Below, in pieces: positions 8,258 to 16,025 of a stretch of 64,000 nucleotides of DNA. The DNA is from Caballeronia sp. SL2Y3 (GTDB lineage Bacteria; Pseudomonadota; Gammaproteobacteria; Burkholderiales; Burkholderiaceae). The notes beneath the pieces were generated by a model that was not told the origin of the DNA, did no database searches, and saw only the letters and a list, made by a program, of their open reading frames with translations. Position numbers and translations under genes: made by a program. The stretch covers positions 310,001 to 374,000 of the forward strand of contig NZ_CP084262.1 of NCBI RefSeq assembly GCF_022879575.1, in the 5' to 3' direction. How positions within the stretch are numbered: position 1 is the stretch's first letter; each line of letters opens with the position of its first letter.

Positions 8258-9598
8258 ATGGTGGCAATTCAAAAGCAGGTCGACCCTGCGACGGCCGCGG
8301 GCGTGGCGGCCGACCCATACTGGTGGAAGGCCGCGCCACTCGCGGCCGACGAAGGCGCTGACAACACGTTGCCTTCCCGTGCGGACGTCGTCGTGATCGG
8401 CTCGGGATTCACCGGTCTCAATGCAGCGTTGACTATTGCCCGAGGCGGCAGGTCCGTCGTTGTCGTCGAAGCTCGGGCATTAGGTCATGGCGCAAGTACA
8501 CGGAACGCCGGTTTCGTCAGCCGCGCCTTCAAGCACAGCTTCCAAAGCATCGTGAGCAAATACGGGCTGACGTTTGCGAAAAACCTCTACGGAGAGCTGG
8601 ATGCCGCCGCGCGCTCGGTGGAGACACGCATCCGCGACGAGAACATCGACTGCCTCATGAAGGCCAACGGCCGGTTCATGCCTTCGGCAAGCGAAACTCA
8701 TCTGACCGAGATGCTTCGCGATCTGGAAATGCAGCGCAAACATCTGGGCTTCGAGTTCACAGCCGTCTCGCGTGCGGGGGTGGCCGACGAACTGGGAACC
8801 GACCGCTATGTAGGCGGCGCGGTCATTCACGGATTGGGCGGGCTGCATCCGGGCCTGTATCACGCCGGACTGCTCCGTTCAGCCAGGGCGGCCGGCGTCA
8901 CGCTGAAAAGCTTCACGGAGGTCACGGCTGTGCACGGCGAGCAAGGACACTTCGATGTTTCGACATCGTCCGGCTCGATCAAGTGTCGCGACGTTGTTAT
9001 CGGCACGAACGGATACACGCGCGGGCTCCTGCCCTGGCTGGACCGGCGGCTCATTCCGTTCGATGCCTTCATGATCGCCACGCGCCCTCTCTCCGGCGCG
9101 GAAATGCGGCTGGCCCTCCCCGGCGGCAAGGTGGCCATCGACTCGAACCATAACGCGCTCTTCATTCGCCCTTCACCGGACGGCACGCGCGTCCTGTTCG
9201 GCGGTTTGACGGGTTCTCGGCCAGGTCCGGCGGCTCAGAAGGGCGAGCGACTATCCAGAATTCTCGGCGGTCTCGTGCCCTCTCTGGCCGGGACCGCCAT
9301 CGATCACAGTTGGACCGGCAAGTGCGCGGCGACCTTCGATCTCTTCCCGCACATGGGCTGCCACCGAGGCATTTACTTCGCTGCGGGCTATTGCTTCGTC
9401 GGCATTCCGATGGGCACGTATCTCGGGACGAAGATCGGTCAGGCGGTCCTGGGCCAGCGTGAAGCCGCGAGCATCTTCGCGGACAAGTCTTTCCGCACTC
9501 TTCCCTTCTATAACGGACAGCCCTGGTTCGTGCCGCTCGTCACCCGTTACTGGCAGTCACTGGACTCGCGTACACGGTCGGGCGTTCTCGCGTCGTAA
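8258..9598 (+). CDS. FAD-dependent amine oxidase (PuuB/OrdL-like)
   Basis: Flavoprotein of the DAO superfamily, about 446 residues, closest in layout to gamma-glutamylputrescine oxidase PuuB/OrdL. After an N-terminal segment with PYWWKAAP, the FAD Rossmann motif is VVIGSGFTGLNAAL, followed by HGASTRNAGFVSR, typical of this group. The C-terminus has YFAAGYCFVGIPMGTYLG. These enzymes oxidise a primary or secondary amine to an aldehyde, which fits the aldehyde dehydrogenase gene 27 bases downstream. I chose the ATG at 8258 over the ATG at 8225 because the palindromic operator (8230-8244) would otherwise be inside the coding region; GTG at 8261 has better spacing from AGGGAG and is also possible. 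Confidence 0.87.
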   Translation: MVAIQKQVDPATAAGVAADPYWWKAAPLAADEGADNTLPSRADVVVIGSGFTGLNAALTIARGGRSVVVVEARALGHGASTRNAGFVSRAFKHSFQSIVSKYGLTFAKNLYGELDAAARSVETRIRDENIDCLMKANGRFMPSASETHLTEMLRDLEMQRKHLGFEFTAVSRAGVADELGTDRYVGGAVIHGLGGLHPGLYHAGLLRSARAAGVTLKSFTEVTAVHGEQGHFDVSTSSGSIKCRDVVIGTNGYTRGLLPWLDRRLIPFDAFMIATRPLSGAEMRLALPGGKVAIDSNHNALFIRPSPDGTRVLFGGLTGSRPGPAAQKGERLSRILGGLVPSLAGTAIDHSWTGKCAATFDLFPHMGCHRGIYFAAGYCFVGIPMGTYLGTKIGQAVLGQREAASIFADKSFRTLPFYNGQPWFVPLVTRYWQSLDSRTRSGVLAS

Positions 9599-9625
9599 AA
9601 CCCGCAACAACCTGGAGAAGCAGAC

Positions 9626-11203
9626 ATGAGCAACACCTTCGACTTCCCGCGGGTCGTCTATGCCAACCCTGGCGTGGACCTGACCGCGCTGCATGACTAC
9701 CTCGATCAAGAACTGCCCAAGTTCAAGGCGAGCCTCGCAGGCAAGAAGTATCCAAACAGGATCGGAGCGCAAGACAGTTTCGATGGCGAGCCTTTCACTG
9801 TCTTCAGCCCTATCGACGGCAAAACCGATCTCGGCACCTTTGTCGCGGCATCGGCGGCTGCCGTGGACCAGGCGGTGCATGCAGCCGGGGCAGCGTTTCC
9901 GGCGTGGAGCGGCCTCGGCTGGCAGAAGCGAGTGGAGATCCTTCGGAACTGGGCGAATGTGCTCGAAACCCGAAAATACGAGCTTGCGATGGCCGCGCTA
10001 TTGGAGGTCGGCAAATCGCGAAGCGAAGCGCTAGGTGAAGCCGACGAGATCCTCGACATGGTTCGATACTACTGCTCGGAGATCGAACGGCACGACGGCT
10101 ACACGACGCCTCTGAACCGCGCGCTTCCGACCGAAAGCACCATCAGCATTCTTCGCCCGCTCGGCGTGTTCGCCGTCATCTCGCCCTTCAACTATCCGGC
10201 GGCGCTTCTCATCGGCATGTCTACCGGCGCGCTTGTCACGGGCAACACGATCGTGATGAAGCCGTCGGAAGGCTGTTCGCTGACCGCGCGAATCGTCATG
10301 GAGACGCTCGAGGAAGCCGGGGTTCCGGACGGCGTGGTCAATCTCGTTGCCGGAGGAAACGATACGGGCCGCGAATTGATTGCGCACAGCAAGATTGCAG
10401 GCGTTGCCTTTACCGGCTCCTATGAAACGGGCATGCATATTTTCCGCTCGGTGAACGCGGGCAGTTATGCCAAGCCTGTTATCGCCGAGATGGGCGGCAA
10501 GAATCCTGCCTATGTGACGAAGAACGCCGACCTCGACAAGGCCGCGCAAGGCGTAGCGCGTTCCGCCTTCGGGCTGCAAGGTCAGAAGTGCAGCGCCTGT
10601 TCCGTCGTCTATGTCGACGAAACCGTGGCTGATGACTTCGTCCGGCGTTTGCAGGCGTACACGCAAAAGCTCGTCGTCGGAAATCCCGAACACCGGGAAA
10701 CGTTCATCGGACCCGTCTACAATCAGGCCGCCGCACAACGAATGACTCGCGCGCTCGAATCGGCGCAGGCGAGCAATAGCGTCGTGTTCGGCGGCAGGCG
10801 CGCCGATATCTCGCCAGAGCTGAGCGGCGGACACTATTTCGAGCCGACACTCGTCAAGGTCGAAAAAGGTCATGTTCTCACCAAGCAGGAGCAGTTCGTC
10901 CCGCTCCTCGCCCTGCGCACATTCAGTCAACTGGATGAAGCAATCGCCGAAGGCAACGACGTGACGTATGGACTCTCAGCCGGCATCTACACCGAGGACA
11001 GAGCCGAGTTGGAACAATTTCTCAACAGTGCAGAAGCCGGCGCGCTATATGCGAACCGGCCGGCTGGTGCAACGACGGGCGCATGGCCAGGCGTTCAGAG
11101 TTTTTGCGGCTGGAAGGGTTCGGGTGTGACATCGAAGGGAGGACTCGGGCCGAATTACCTTCCGCAGTTCATGCGCGAACAGTCCCAGACCATTCTCGGT
11201 TGA
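9626..11203 (+). CDS. Aldehyde dehydrogenase, 1-pyrroline-5-carboxylate dehydrogenase-like
   Basis: 525-residue NAD(P)-dependent aldehyde dehydrogenase. The catalytic Cys322 lies in GQKCSACS and the general base Glu288 in IAEMGGKNPAYV; the 34-residue spacing is that of the superfamily. The QKCSACS motif and the N-terminal extension (VYANPGVDLTALHDYL) resemble P5C dehydrogenases, which act on glutamate semialdehyde-like substrates. It follows the amine oxidase by 27 bases with GGAG before the ATG, so the pair probably converts an amine to an acid. Together with the semialdehyde-type aminotransferase, this points to a C4-C6 amino-aldehyde intermediate. That pathway is inferred. A strong hairpin follows the stop. 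Confidence 0.88.
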   Translation: MSNTFDFPRVVYANPGVDLTALHDYLDQELPKFKASLAGKKYPNRIGAQDSFDGEPFTVFSPIDGKTDLGTFVAASAAAVDQAVHAAGAAFPAWSGLGWQKRVEILRNWANVLETRKYELAMAALLEVGKSRSEALGEADEILDMVRYYCSEIERHDGYTTPLNRALPTESTISILRPLGVFAVISPFNYPAALLIGMSTGALVTGNTIVMKPSEGCSLTARIVMETLEEAGVPDGVVNLVAGGNDTGRELIAHSKIAGVAFTGSYETGMHIFRSVNAGSYAKPVIAEMGGKNPAYVTKNADLDKAAQGVARSAFGLQGQKCSACSVVYVDETVADDFVRRLQAYTQKLVVGNPEHRETFIGPVYNQAAAQRMTRALESAQASNSVVFGGRRADISPELSGGHYFEPTLVKVEKGHVLTKQEQFVPLLALRTFSQLDEAIAEGNDVTYGLSAGIYTEDRAELEQFLNSAEAGALYANRPAGATTGAWPGVQSFCGWKGSGVTSKGGLGPNYLPQFMREQSQTILG

Positions 11204-11212
11204 TCTGGGGCC

Positions 11213-11240
11213 GAGTCGTTGCCCATTTGGGCAGCGACTC
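11213..11240 (+). terminator. Hairpin after the aldehyde dehydrogenase gene
   Basis: Thirteen-base arms (GAGTCGTTGCCCA and TGGGCAGCGACTC, one G-T pair) with a minimal loop, just after the stop at 11203. No long T-run follows. It separates the dehydrogenase from the convergent binding-protein gene. Confidence 0.65.
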
Positions 11241-11368
11241 TTGGAGAAATACGCTATTCGATCGCCGTACCGACCGATCCAATAGCCGATTCGTGAATAG
11301 GTGTCCTAAATTGCCTGGACAAGCCGAATCGCATGAAGTATCGACCGAGCTTGTCCGCGACATCTGTC

Positions 11369-12505
11369 TCAGTTCACGCTGGCCGCCATGGGAACCCACT
11401 TGTTGTCCTGAACCTGGTACAGCGTCGATACCGGCCTTTTGAGGTCGCCCGCCGCGTTGAACTCGATCTTGCCCGTTACGCCCTCGACCGAGATCTTGTG
11501 AAGTGCCTCGATGACGGCTTTCGAGTCCGTCGTGCCTGCAGCCTGCATGGCCTTGATCGCAGTCCACGTTGCATCGTAGGCAAAAGGCGCGTATGCGAGC
11601 ACGTCCTGCCCGTATTGCTTCTTGTATTTCGCGATAAACGCGGGGCCTTGCGGCAGTTTCGTCAGCGGCTGGCCGTACTCGTACGCTTGGGCGCCCTCCG
11701 CCGCGCTTCCCGCGAGCTTGAGGAACACGTCGTCGACGATCCCGCCACCGCCGAGAAACTGAGCCGGCATGTTCAACTGCTTCATCTTCTTGACCAGGTT
11801 GGCCGAAAGCTGGTCGAGGGCGCCGAAGTAGACCAGGTCGGCCCGCTGTGACTTGAACACGGTAAGCTGCGAACTGAAGTCCACTGCCTTGTCATTAGTG
11901 AATTCGCGCGCGACGACCGTACCGCCTTCAGCTTTTACCGCTTTCTCGAACTCGTCGGCCTCGCCCTGGCCGAACGCGGTGCGATCGTCGAGAATCGCAA
12001 TGCGCTTCGCTTTCAGTCCCTTCACCGCGTACTGCCCCGCCAGGGCGGCGTTCTGGGCGTCCTGCGGAAGCGTCCGGAAAACGTTCGTCAGTCCGCGTGA
12101 CGTGATGCCGGGCGCGCTGGCTGCCGGCGTAATCATCGCGACGTTTGCGCGCGCGTAAATGGTCGATGCAGGAATGCAGATACCCGAGTTGAAGTGGCCG
12201 ATGACCACGGTCACACCGTCGTCGACCAACTTCTGCGCGGCCTGCACGCCAATACGCGGATCCCCCTGGTCGTCCTGGCTGTCGAGCACGAAATGAACTG
12301 TCTGTGCACCGACCCGGATGTTCTGCGCATTCGCCTCGTCCAGAGCAATGCGGACGCCGTTCTCGATGTCCTTTCCATAGGCAGCAGAGCCCCCGGACAG
12401 CGGCGCTCCGAGTCCTATCTTTACTTCGATATCGGCCGCCCATGCCGCTTGCACAGCGAACGCAAGCGCCGTCGGGATCAGGACGCGAGACAACACGGAT
12501 TTCAT
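11369..12505 (-). CDS. Periplasmic LivJ-type substrate-binding protein (orphan)
   Basis: 378-residue periplasmic binding protein of the branched-chain amino-acid/amide family (LivJ/UrtA superfamily). A clear Sec signal peptide opens the protein (MKSVLSRVLIPTALAFAVQA, cleavage after AWA), followed by IEVKIGLGAPLSGGSAAYG, the ligand-loop start. I use the ATG at 12505 because it starts the signal peptide and GGAG lies seven bases before it; a longer frame to 12646 has no leader features. No LivHMGF permease or ATPase genes are nearby, so it must share components encoded elsewhere or act as a sensor. A TTCCG-N5-CGGGA palindrome precedes it, linking it to the IclR regulon. Confidence 0.9.
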   Translation of the reverse strand: MKSVLSRVLIPTALAFAVQAAWAADIEVKIGLGAPLSGGSAAYGKDIENGVRIALDEANAQNIRVGAQTVHFVLDSQDDQGDPRIGVQAAQKLVDDGVTVVIGHFNSGICIPASTIYARANVAMITPAASAPGITSRGLTNVFRTLPQDAQNAALAGQYAVKGLKAKRIAILDDRTAFGQGEADEFEKAVKAEGGTVVAREFTNDKAVDFSSQLTVFKSQRADLVYFGALDQLSANLVKKMKQLNMPAQFLGGGGIVDDVFLKLAGSAAEGAQAYEYGQPLTKLPQGPAFIAKYKKQYGQDVLAYAPFAYDATWTAIKAMQAAGTTDSKAVIEALHKISVEGVTGKIEFNAAGDLKRPVSTLYQVQDNKWVPMAASVN

Positions 12506-12522
12506 TGAGTTCTCCAACTGAG

Positions 12523-12537
12523 TTCCGAAAAGCGGGA
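12523..12537. promoter_or_regulatory. Candidate IclR operator, copy 3
   Basis: TTCCG-AAAAG-CGGGA, one mismatch to the palindrome, 17 bases upstream of the binding-protein ATG. It pairs with copy 4 at a centre spacing of 134 bases. Confidence 0.55.
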
Positions 12538-12656
12538 TTGCGTTCCGGTCTATTAGCATCCTATTCGAAAAAAAAGTGGGTGCATATATAGGGGAAGCGT
12601 TGATCGCCCGCTTTGGAACGTTGTCGCCGCTCAAGGCGTTGGGCATAATGGAATCG

Positions 12657-12671
12657 TTCCGAAAAACGGTA
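12657..12671. promoter_or_regulatory. Candidate IclR operator, copy 4 (autoregulatory)
   Basis: TTCCG-AAAAA-CGGTA, one mismatch, abutting or overlapping the iclR start codon at 12671. Its position would allow the regulator to block its own expression. Confidence 0.55.
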
Positions 12672-13474
12672 TGAAAATGGACATCGACTCAGCCGCACGG
12701 GCTTCGAAAAGCGAAGACAAGCCACTTGATCGTTACTTCCGGATTCTGGAGGTGGTATGCGCGTTCCCTTCCGGGATTGGCCTCGCGCAGGTTTCGGAGA
12801 TCGTCGGGTTGCCCAAAACAACGGTTCACAGACTATTGCGCGGCTTGTTGGAAAGCGAAGTGCTGGAGACAAGCCCAGCGTCGCCGCTGCTCTACATCCC
12901 GGGGTCACGCGTGCGCCGCCTGTTGTATTCGAGCGCGGGAGCAGATTGGGTCGAGAAACTGACGCGCGTCGTTCTCGGCGAAGTCGCCGAGCAGACGGGT
13001 CAGACGTGTTTCGTTGCGAAGTTCGAAGACCTAAAGATCCGCTCGGTGGCGATGGTCACGCCCAACGATCCGGCAAGCGGGTATGTCGTGCCCGGCCGCC
13101 AGTTGGCAATGCATGCCGCTGCTTCCGCCAAGGCCATCCTTGCCTTCCAGGAGCCCGCATTGGTGCGGCGCCTCCTGCCCTACCCGCTGCCTCGGCTGAC
13201 CGACAAGACCATTACCGATACCGATGCCCTTCTGGCCGACTTCTCCCGCATACGTGACGGAGCCTTCGCGGTCTGCAACGGCGAAGATTACGAAGGCTTC
13301 GGCGGCCTGGCTTTGCCAATCCATTTGCCCGATGTCGGCGTCATTTTCAGCGTGGCGCTCACTGGCGGCATCTCGTCCCTGCTCGGCGAAAGACGCGAGG
13401 AGCATCAGCGCACGTTGGCACTGGCGGCAAAACGGCTTACCGTCGCGATGTCCACAGGCGCCGAAAAAGCCTGA
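12671..13474 (+). CDS. IclR-family transcriptional regulator
   Basis: 267-residue IclR-type regulator. The N-terminal helix-turn-helix is at about residues 20-75 (RYFRILEVVCAFPSGIGLAQV, then GLPKTTVHRLLRGLLES), followed by the GAF-like effector domain with the typical ALHAAASAKAILA-like segment (MHAAASAKAILAF). It is divergent from the LivJ-type binding protein. The same near-palindrome lies before its own gene, before the binding-protein gene and, in perfect form, before the aminotransferase and amine oxidase genes, so it is the likely regulator of all four. No ribosome-binding site precedes the ATG at 12671 or the second ATG at 12677; translation may be leaderless or weak. Confidence 0.9.
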   Translation: MKMDIDSAARASKSEDKPLDRYFRILEVVCAFPSGIGLAQVSEIVGLPKTTVHRLLRGLLESEVLETSPASPLLYIPGSRVRRLLYSSAGADWVEKLTRVVLGEVAEQTGQTCFVAKFEDLKIRSVAMVTPNDPASGYVVPGRQLAMHAAASAKAILAFQEPALVRRLLPYPLPRLTDKTITDTDALLADFSRIRDGAFAVCNGEDYEGFGGLALPIHLPDVGVIFSVALTGGISSLLGERREEHQRTLALAAKRLTVAMSTGAEKA

Positions 13475-13479
13475 CGATG

Positions 13480-13497
13480 GCTGAGTGCGATCTCAGC
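13480..13497. terminator. Short hairpin between two convergent iclR genes
   Basis: Six-base arms GCTGAG and CTCAGC with a six-base loop, in the 63-base gap between the two convergent IclR genes. No T-run; assigned only by position. Confidence 0.35.
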
Positions 13498-13537
13498 TAA
13501 GCGAAGACCATCCCGGACCTGCTGCGCGGCCGCTTCC

Positions 13538-14395
13538 CTATTGCACTCGTCGGCGCGTCGAAATGGCCGATGCGGTCGAGATGACGAGGTCGGCAACGCG
13601 ACGTTCATCGCGATCCGTGTTCCAGCGTGAGCGCGCCACAGCGATATTCACCGCGCCGATACCGCGCCCGTGCGCGTTGGTGATCGCGGCAGCGGTCGAG
13701 ACATCGCTCACGAAGTATTCGTCTTCCGTATGCGCGTAGCCCTGCTTGCGGATCTGTTCTATCCGCTTCTTGATCTTCTGCGGTTCATGCACCGTCGATG
13801 CCGTGTATTGCACGAGATTCGAGCGCGACAGGATATCGTCGATATCGCCGTCGTCGAGTGTCGCAAGAATGGCGAGGCCCGGCGCCGTGCAATACGCCGG
13901 CAAGCGCGAGCCCGTAATCACGTGGGCGTTGAAAACGTTGCGGCTCACGATGCGCAGCACGAAGACGATGTCCGTATCGTCCAGCACGGTGAGATTGGTC
14001 GCCTCTTCGGTTTCGGAGCCGAGTTGCTGGAGGTACGGCGTGGCACGACTGACGAGGTCGTTCGACGTGAGATAGTGGTACGTGAAGTCCAGAAGGCGCG
14101 GCGACAATTCGTACTTGCGGCTGTCCGGATCTTTGAAGAGATAGCCGAGTGCACTCAGCGTATAAGTGAACCGCTGCGTGGCGCTCATATCGAAGCCTGT
14201 CAGCGACGCGATTTCCGAGAGCGACAATTGCCGCTTCGTGCCGTCGAAAGCCGTCAGCACTTTCATCGCTTTTTCCACGGACTGCACGTAGAGCGAAGAC
14301 GCGCTCGGGTCCGCCGAATCACCGCCCGCCTTCTTTGCGGGCACCCGGCGCCTGCGCGTGGCTGTGGATTTGGATTCGTCGCTCATCGCTTTCAT
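13538..14395 (-). CDS. IclR-family transcriptional regulator (second)
   Basis: 285-residue IclR-type regulator with a basic N-terminal tail (ATRRRRVPAKKAGG), then the helix-turn-helix (SVEKAMKVLTAFDGTKRQLS, SEIASLTGFDMSATQRFTYT) and the effector domain (RIVSRNVFNAHVITGSRLPA through GIGAVNIAVARSRW). I place the start at the ATG at 14395 (MKAMSDESK); the frame continues upstream to 14491 but that part looks non-coding, and 14386 is an alternative. It is the last gene on the strand of the importer/CoA-ligase operon, 65 bases after the ligase stop, and probably regulates that operon. The inverted repeat at 20805 before the operon's first gene is its candidate site. Confidence 0.88.
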   Translation of the reverse strand: MKAMSDESKSTATRRRRVPAKKAGGDSADPSASSLYVQSVEKAMKVLTAFDGTKRQLSLSEIASLTGFDMSATQRFTYTLSALGYLFKDPDSRKYELSPRLLDFTYHYLTSNDLVSRATPYLQQLGSETEEATNLTVLDDTDIVFVLRIVSRNVFNAHVITGSRLPAYCTAPGLAILATLDDGDIDDILSRSNLVQYTASTVHEPQKIKKRIEQIRKQGYAHTEDEYFVSDVSTAAAITNAHGRGIGAVNIAVARSRWNTDRDERRVADLVISTASAISTRRRVQ

Positions 14396-14460
14396 GTTGT
14401 TGCTGGACGCCAAATTATCACATAGCGCCAGAACGTCATCTATATGAGATACGCCCGCGC

Positions 14461-16002
14461 TCACGCTCGCGCGGCCGCGAGCCGATCCCATGCGTCGTCC
14501 ACATTACGCGGCAGAAGATGCTTGCGGATGCGTTCGCTCGCCGTCAGTTCGAAGCCCGGCACCGCGCGGTAATAGCGCGGCAACTGGAAACTGGCGAGCC
14601 GTTCGCGCGCCCACGCGTGCAGCGTTTCCCATTCGACGGGCGCATCCTTGAACTGCACGTTGAGCAAAATGTCCTGCTCGCCGATGGCCGATGCCACACC
14701 GATCGCGGCGCTTGCGCGCACTGCCGGATGCGTGGCGAAGACCCGTTCGATTTCCCACGCCGATACGTTCTCGCCGCGCACCCGCATGCTGTCCGTCTGC
14801 CGCCCGATGAAGAAAAGATCGCCATCGGCATCGCGGCGCGCGCGGTCTCCCGTGTGCAGCTTGCCGTTGCGCAGGGCGGCGCGAGTCGCATCGGGATTCT
14901 TCAGATAGGCCGGCAGAAACGTCGCTTGCACCTTGCTCGACAGCACGATCTCGCCGGCTTCGCCCGGCTTCGCAGGAAGGCCGTTATCGTCGAGCAGTTC
15001 GACCTCGATCCACGGCAGCGCGCGGCCGATGGAACCCGGCTTGCCCGTCACGTTCAGCGTCGCGAAGCTCGCGCATTCGGTCATGCCGTAGCACTCGCGC
15101 AGACGCACGCCGAGGCGCGATTGAACCGCTTCCCACGCCGATGCGCTCACCCCCGCGCCCCACGCGACGCGCAACGTATGCGCGGCCGGCTGCGCGGATT
15201 CGGGCAGCCGCATGAGAATGTCGAGCACGCCACCGAGGTAATGCAACTGCGTTGCGCCCGCGCGCTCGACCTGCGACCAGAAGCGCGATGCGGAAAAGCG
15301 CGGCACCGCGTGCAGCGTGACGGCTTCGAGAAACGGCAGCAGCAGCATCTGTGCGCCGCCGATATGGCACAGCGGCTCCCATAGAAACAGCCGGTCGCCT
15401 GCGCGCACATCTGCGACGCGCAACGCGGCCTCGCTTGCAATGCGCATCATGCGATGCGTGAAGATCACGCCTTTCGGCGCGCCGGTCGTGCCCGACGTAT
15501 AGATGATGCACAGCGGATCGTCCCCGGCGATGGCGGGCGTCGCGAAGGCGTCGTTGGTATCGCCCGGATCGAACGCCGGCAAGCGCGTGCGGCGCGCGCG
15601 ACCGCAGTCGATGACGGCGGTCGCTGCATCGAATTCGTCGTCGACGACGAAGAGCTTCGGCTCCGCATGCTGCACCAGATATTCGAGGGCGGCCGCGCGC
15701 AGCCTCGTGTTCACCGGCACCCAGACCAGGCCGCTCAGCACGAGCGCGTAGATCAGGTGAATATGCTCGGCGCTATTGCCGAGCATCACCGCGACGCGAT
15801 CGCCCGCGACGAGACCCGCGTCGGCGAACCAGCGCTGCAATTGCGCGATGTGCCGCGACGCTTCCGCGCACGTAATGACGCGTTCATCGAAGTGGACGAC
15901 GGTGCGCCCGGGTGCGGCGCGCAAGCCCGCGGCAAGCAGCGGCGCGCAGTCGAGATCGTCGTCTGCGTGGCGATGCGCGAAGTATTCGGGGTATCGGTGC
16001 AT
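14461..16002 (-). CDS. ATP-dependent acyl-CoA ligase (AMP-binding, CaiC-like)
   Basis: 513-residue member of the ANL superfamily that activates a carboxylic acid as acyl-AMP and then acyl-CoA. The P-loop-like motif is IYTSGTTGAPKGVIFTH, followed by YGMTECA (A5) and HTGDRARRDADGD (A7); the A10 lysine is probably in SERIRKHLLP near the C-terminus. The start at 16002 (MHRYPEYF) gives the normal family length; the longer open frame up to 16767 runs antisense to the reading of the permease gene and is not coding. It lies 23 bases after the permease stop and before the IclR gene. With the enoyl-CoA hydratase of the same operon it suggests import and CoA-dependent breakdown of an unsaturated or hydroxy acid; carnitine-like substrates are one possibility. 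Confidence 0.87.
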   Translation of the reverse strand: MHRYPEYFAHRHADDDLDCAPLLAAGLRAAPGRTVVHFDERVITCAEASRHIAQLQRWFADAGLVAGDRVAVMLGNSAEHIHLIYALVLSGLVWVPVNTRLRAAALEYLVQHAEPKLFVVDDEFDAATAVIDCGRARRTRLPAFDPGDTNDAFATPAIAGDDPLCIIYTSGTTGAPKGVIFTHRMMRIASEAALRVADVRAGDRLFLWEPLCHIGGAQMLLLPFLEAVTLHAVPRFSASRFWSQVERAGATQLHYLGGVLDILMRLPESAQPAAHTLRVAWGAGVSASAWEAVQSRLGVRLRECYGMTECASFATLNVTGKPGSIGRALPWIEVELLDDNGLPAKPGEAGEIVLSSKVQATFLPAYLKNPDATRAALRNGKLHTGDRARRDADGDLFFIGRQTDSMRVRGENVSAWEIERVFATHPAVRASAAIGVASAIGEQDILLNVQFKDAPVEWETLHAWARERLASFQLPRYYRAVPGFELTASERIRKHLLPRNVDDAWDRLAAARA

Positions 16003-16025
16003 GTCTGAAGCAGATAGGAAGCCAA

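Noticed and set aside
10031..10930. 299-codon minus-strand frame opposite the aldehyde dehydrogenase gene
   Set aside because: Composition of an antisense frame; the dehydrogenase on the plus strand has both catalytic residues at the right spacing.
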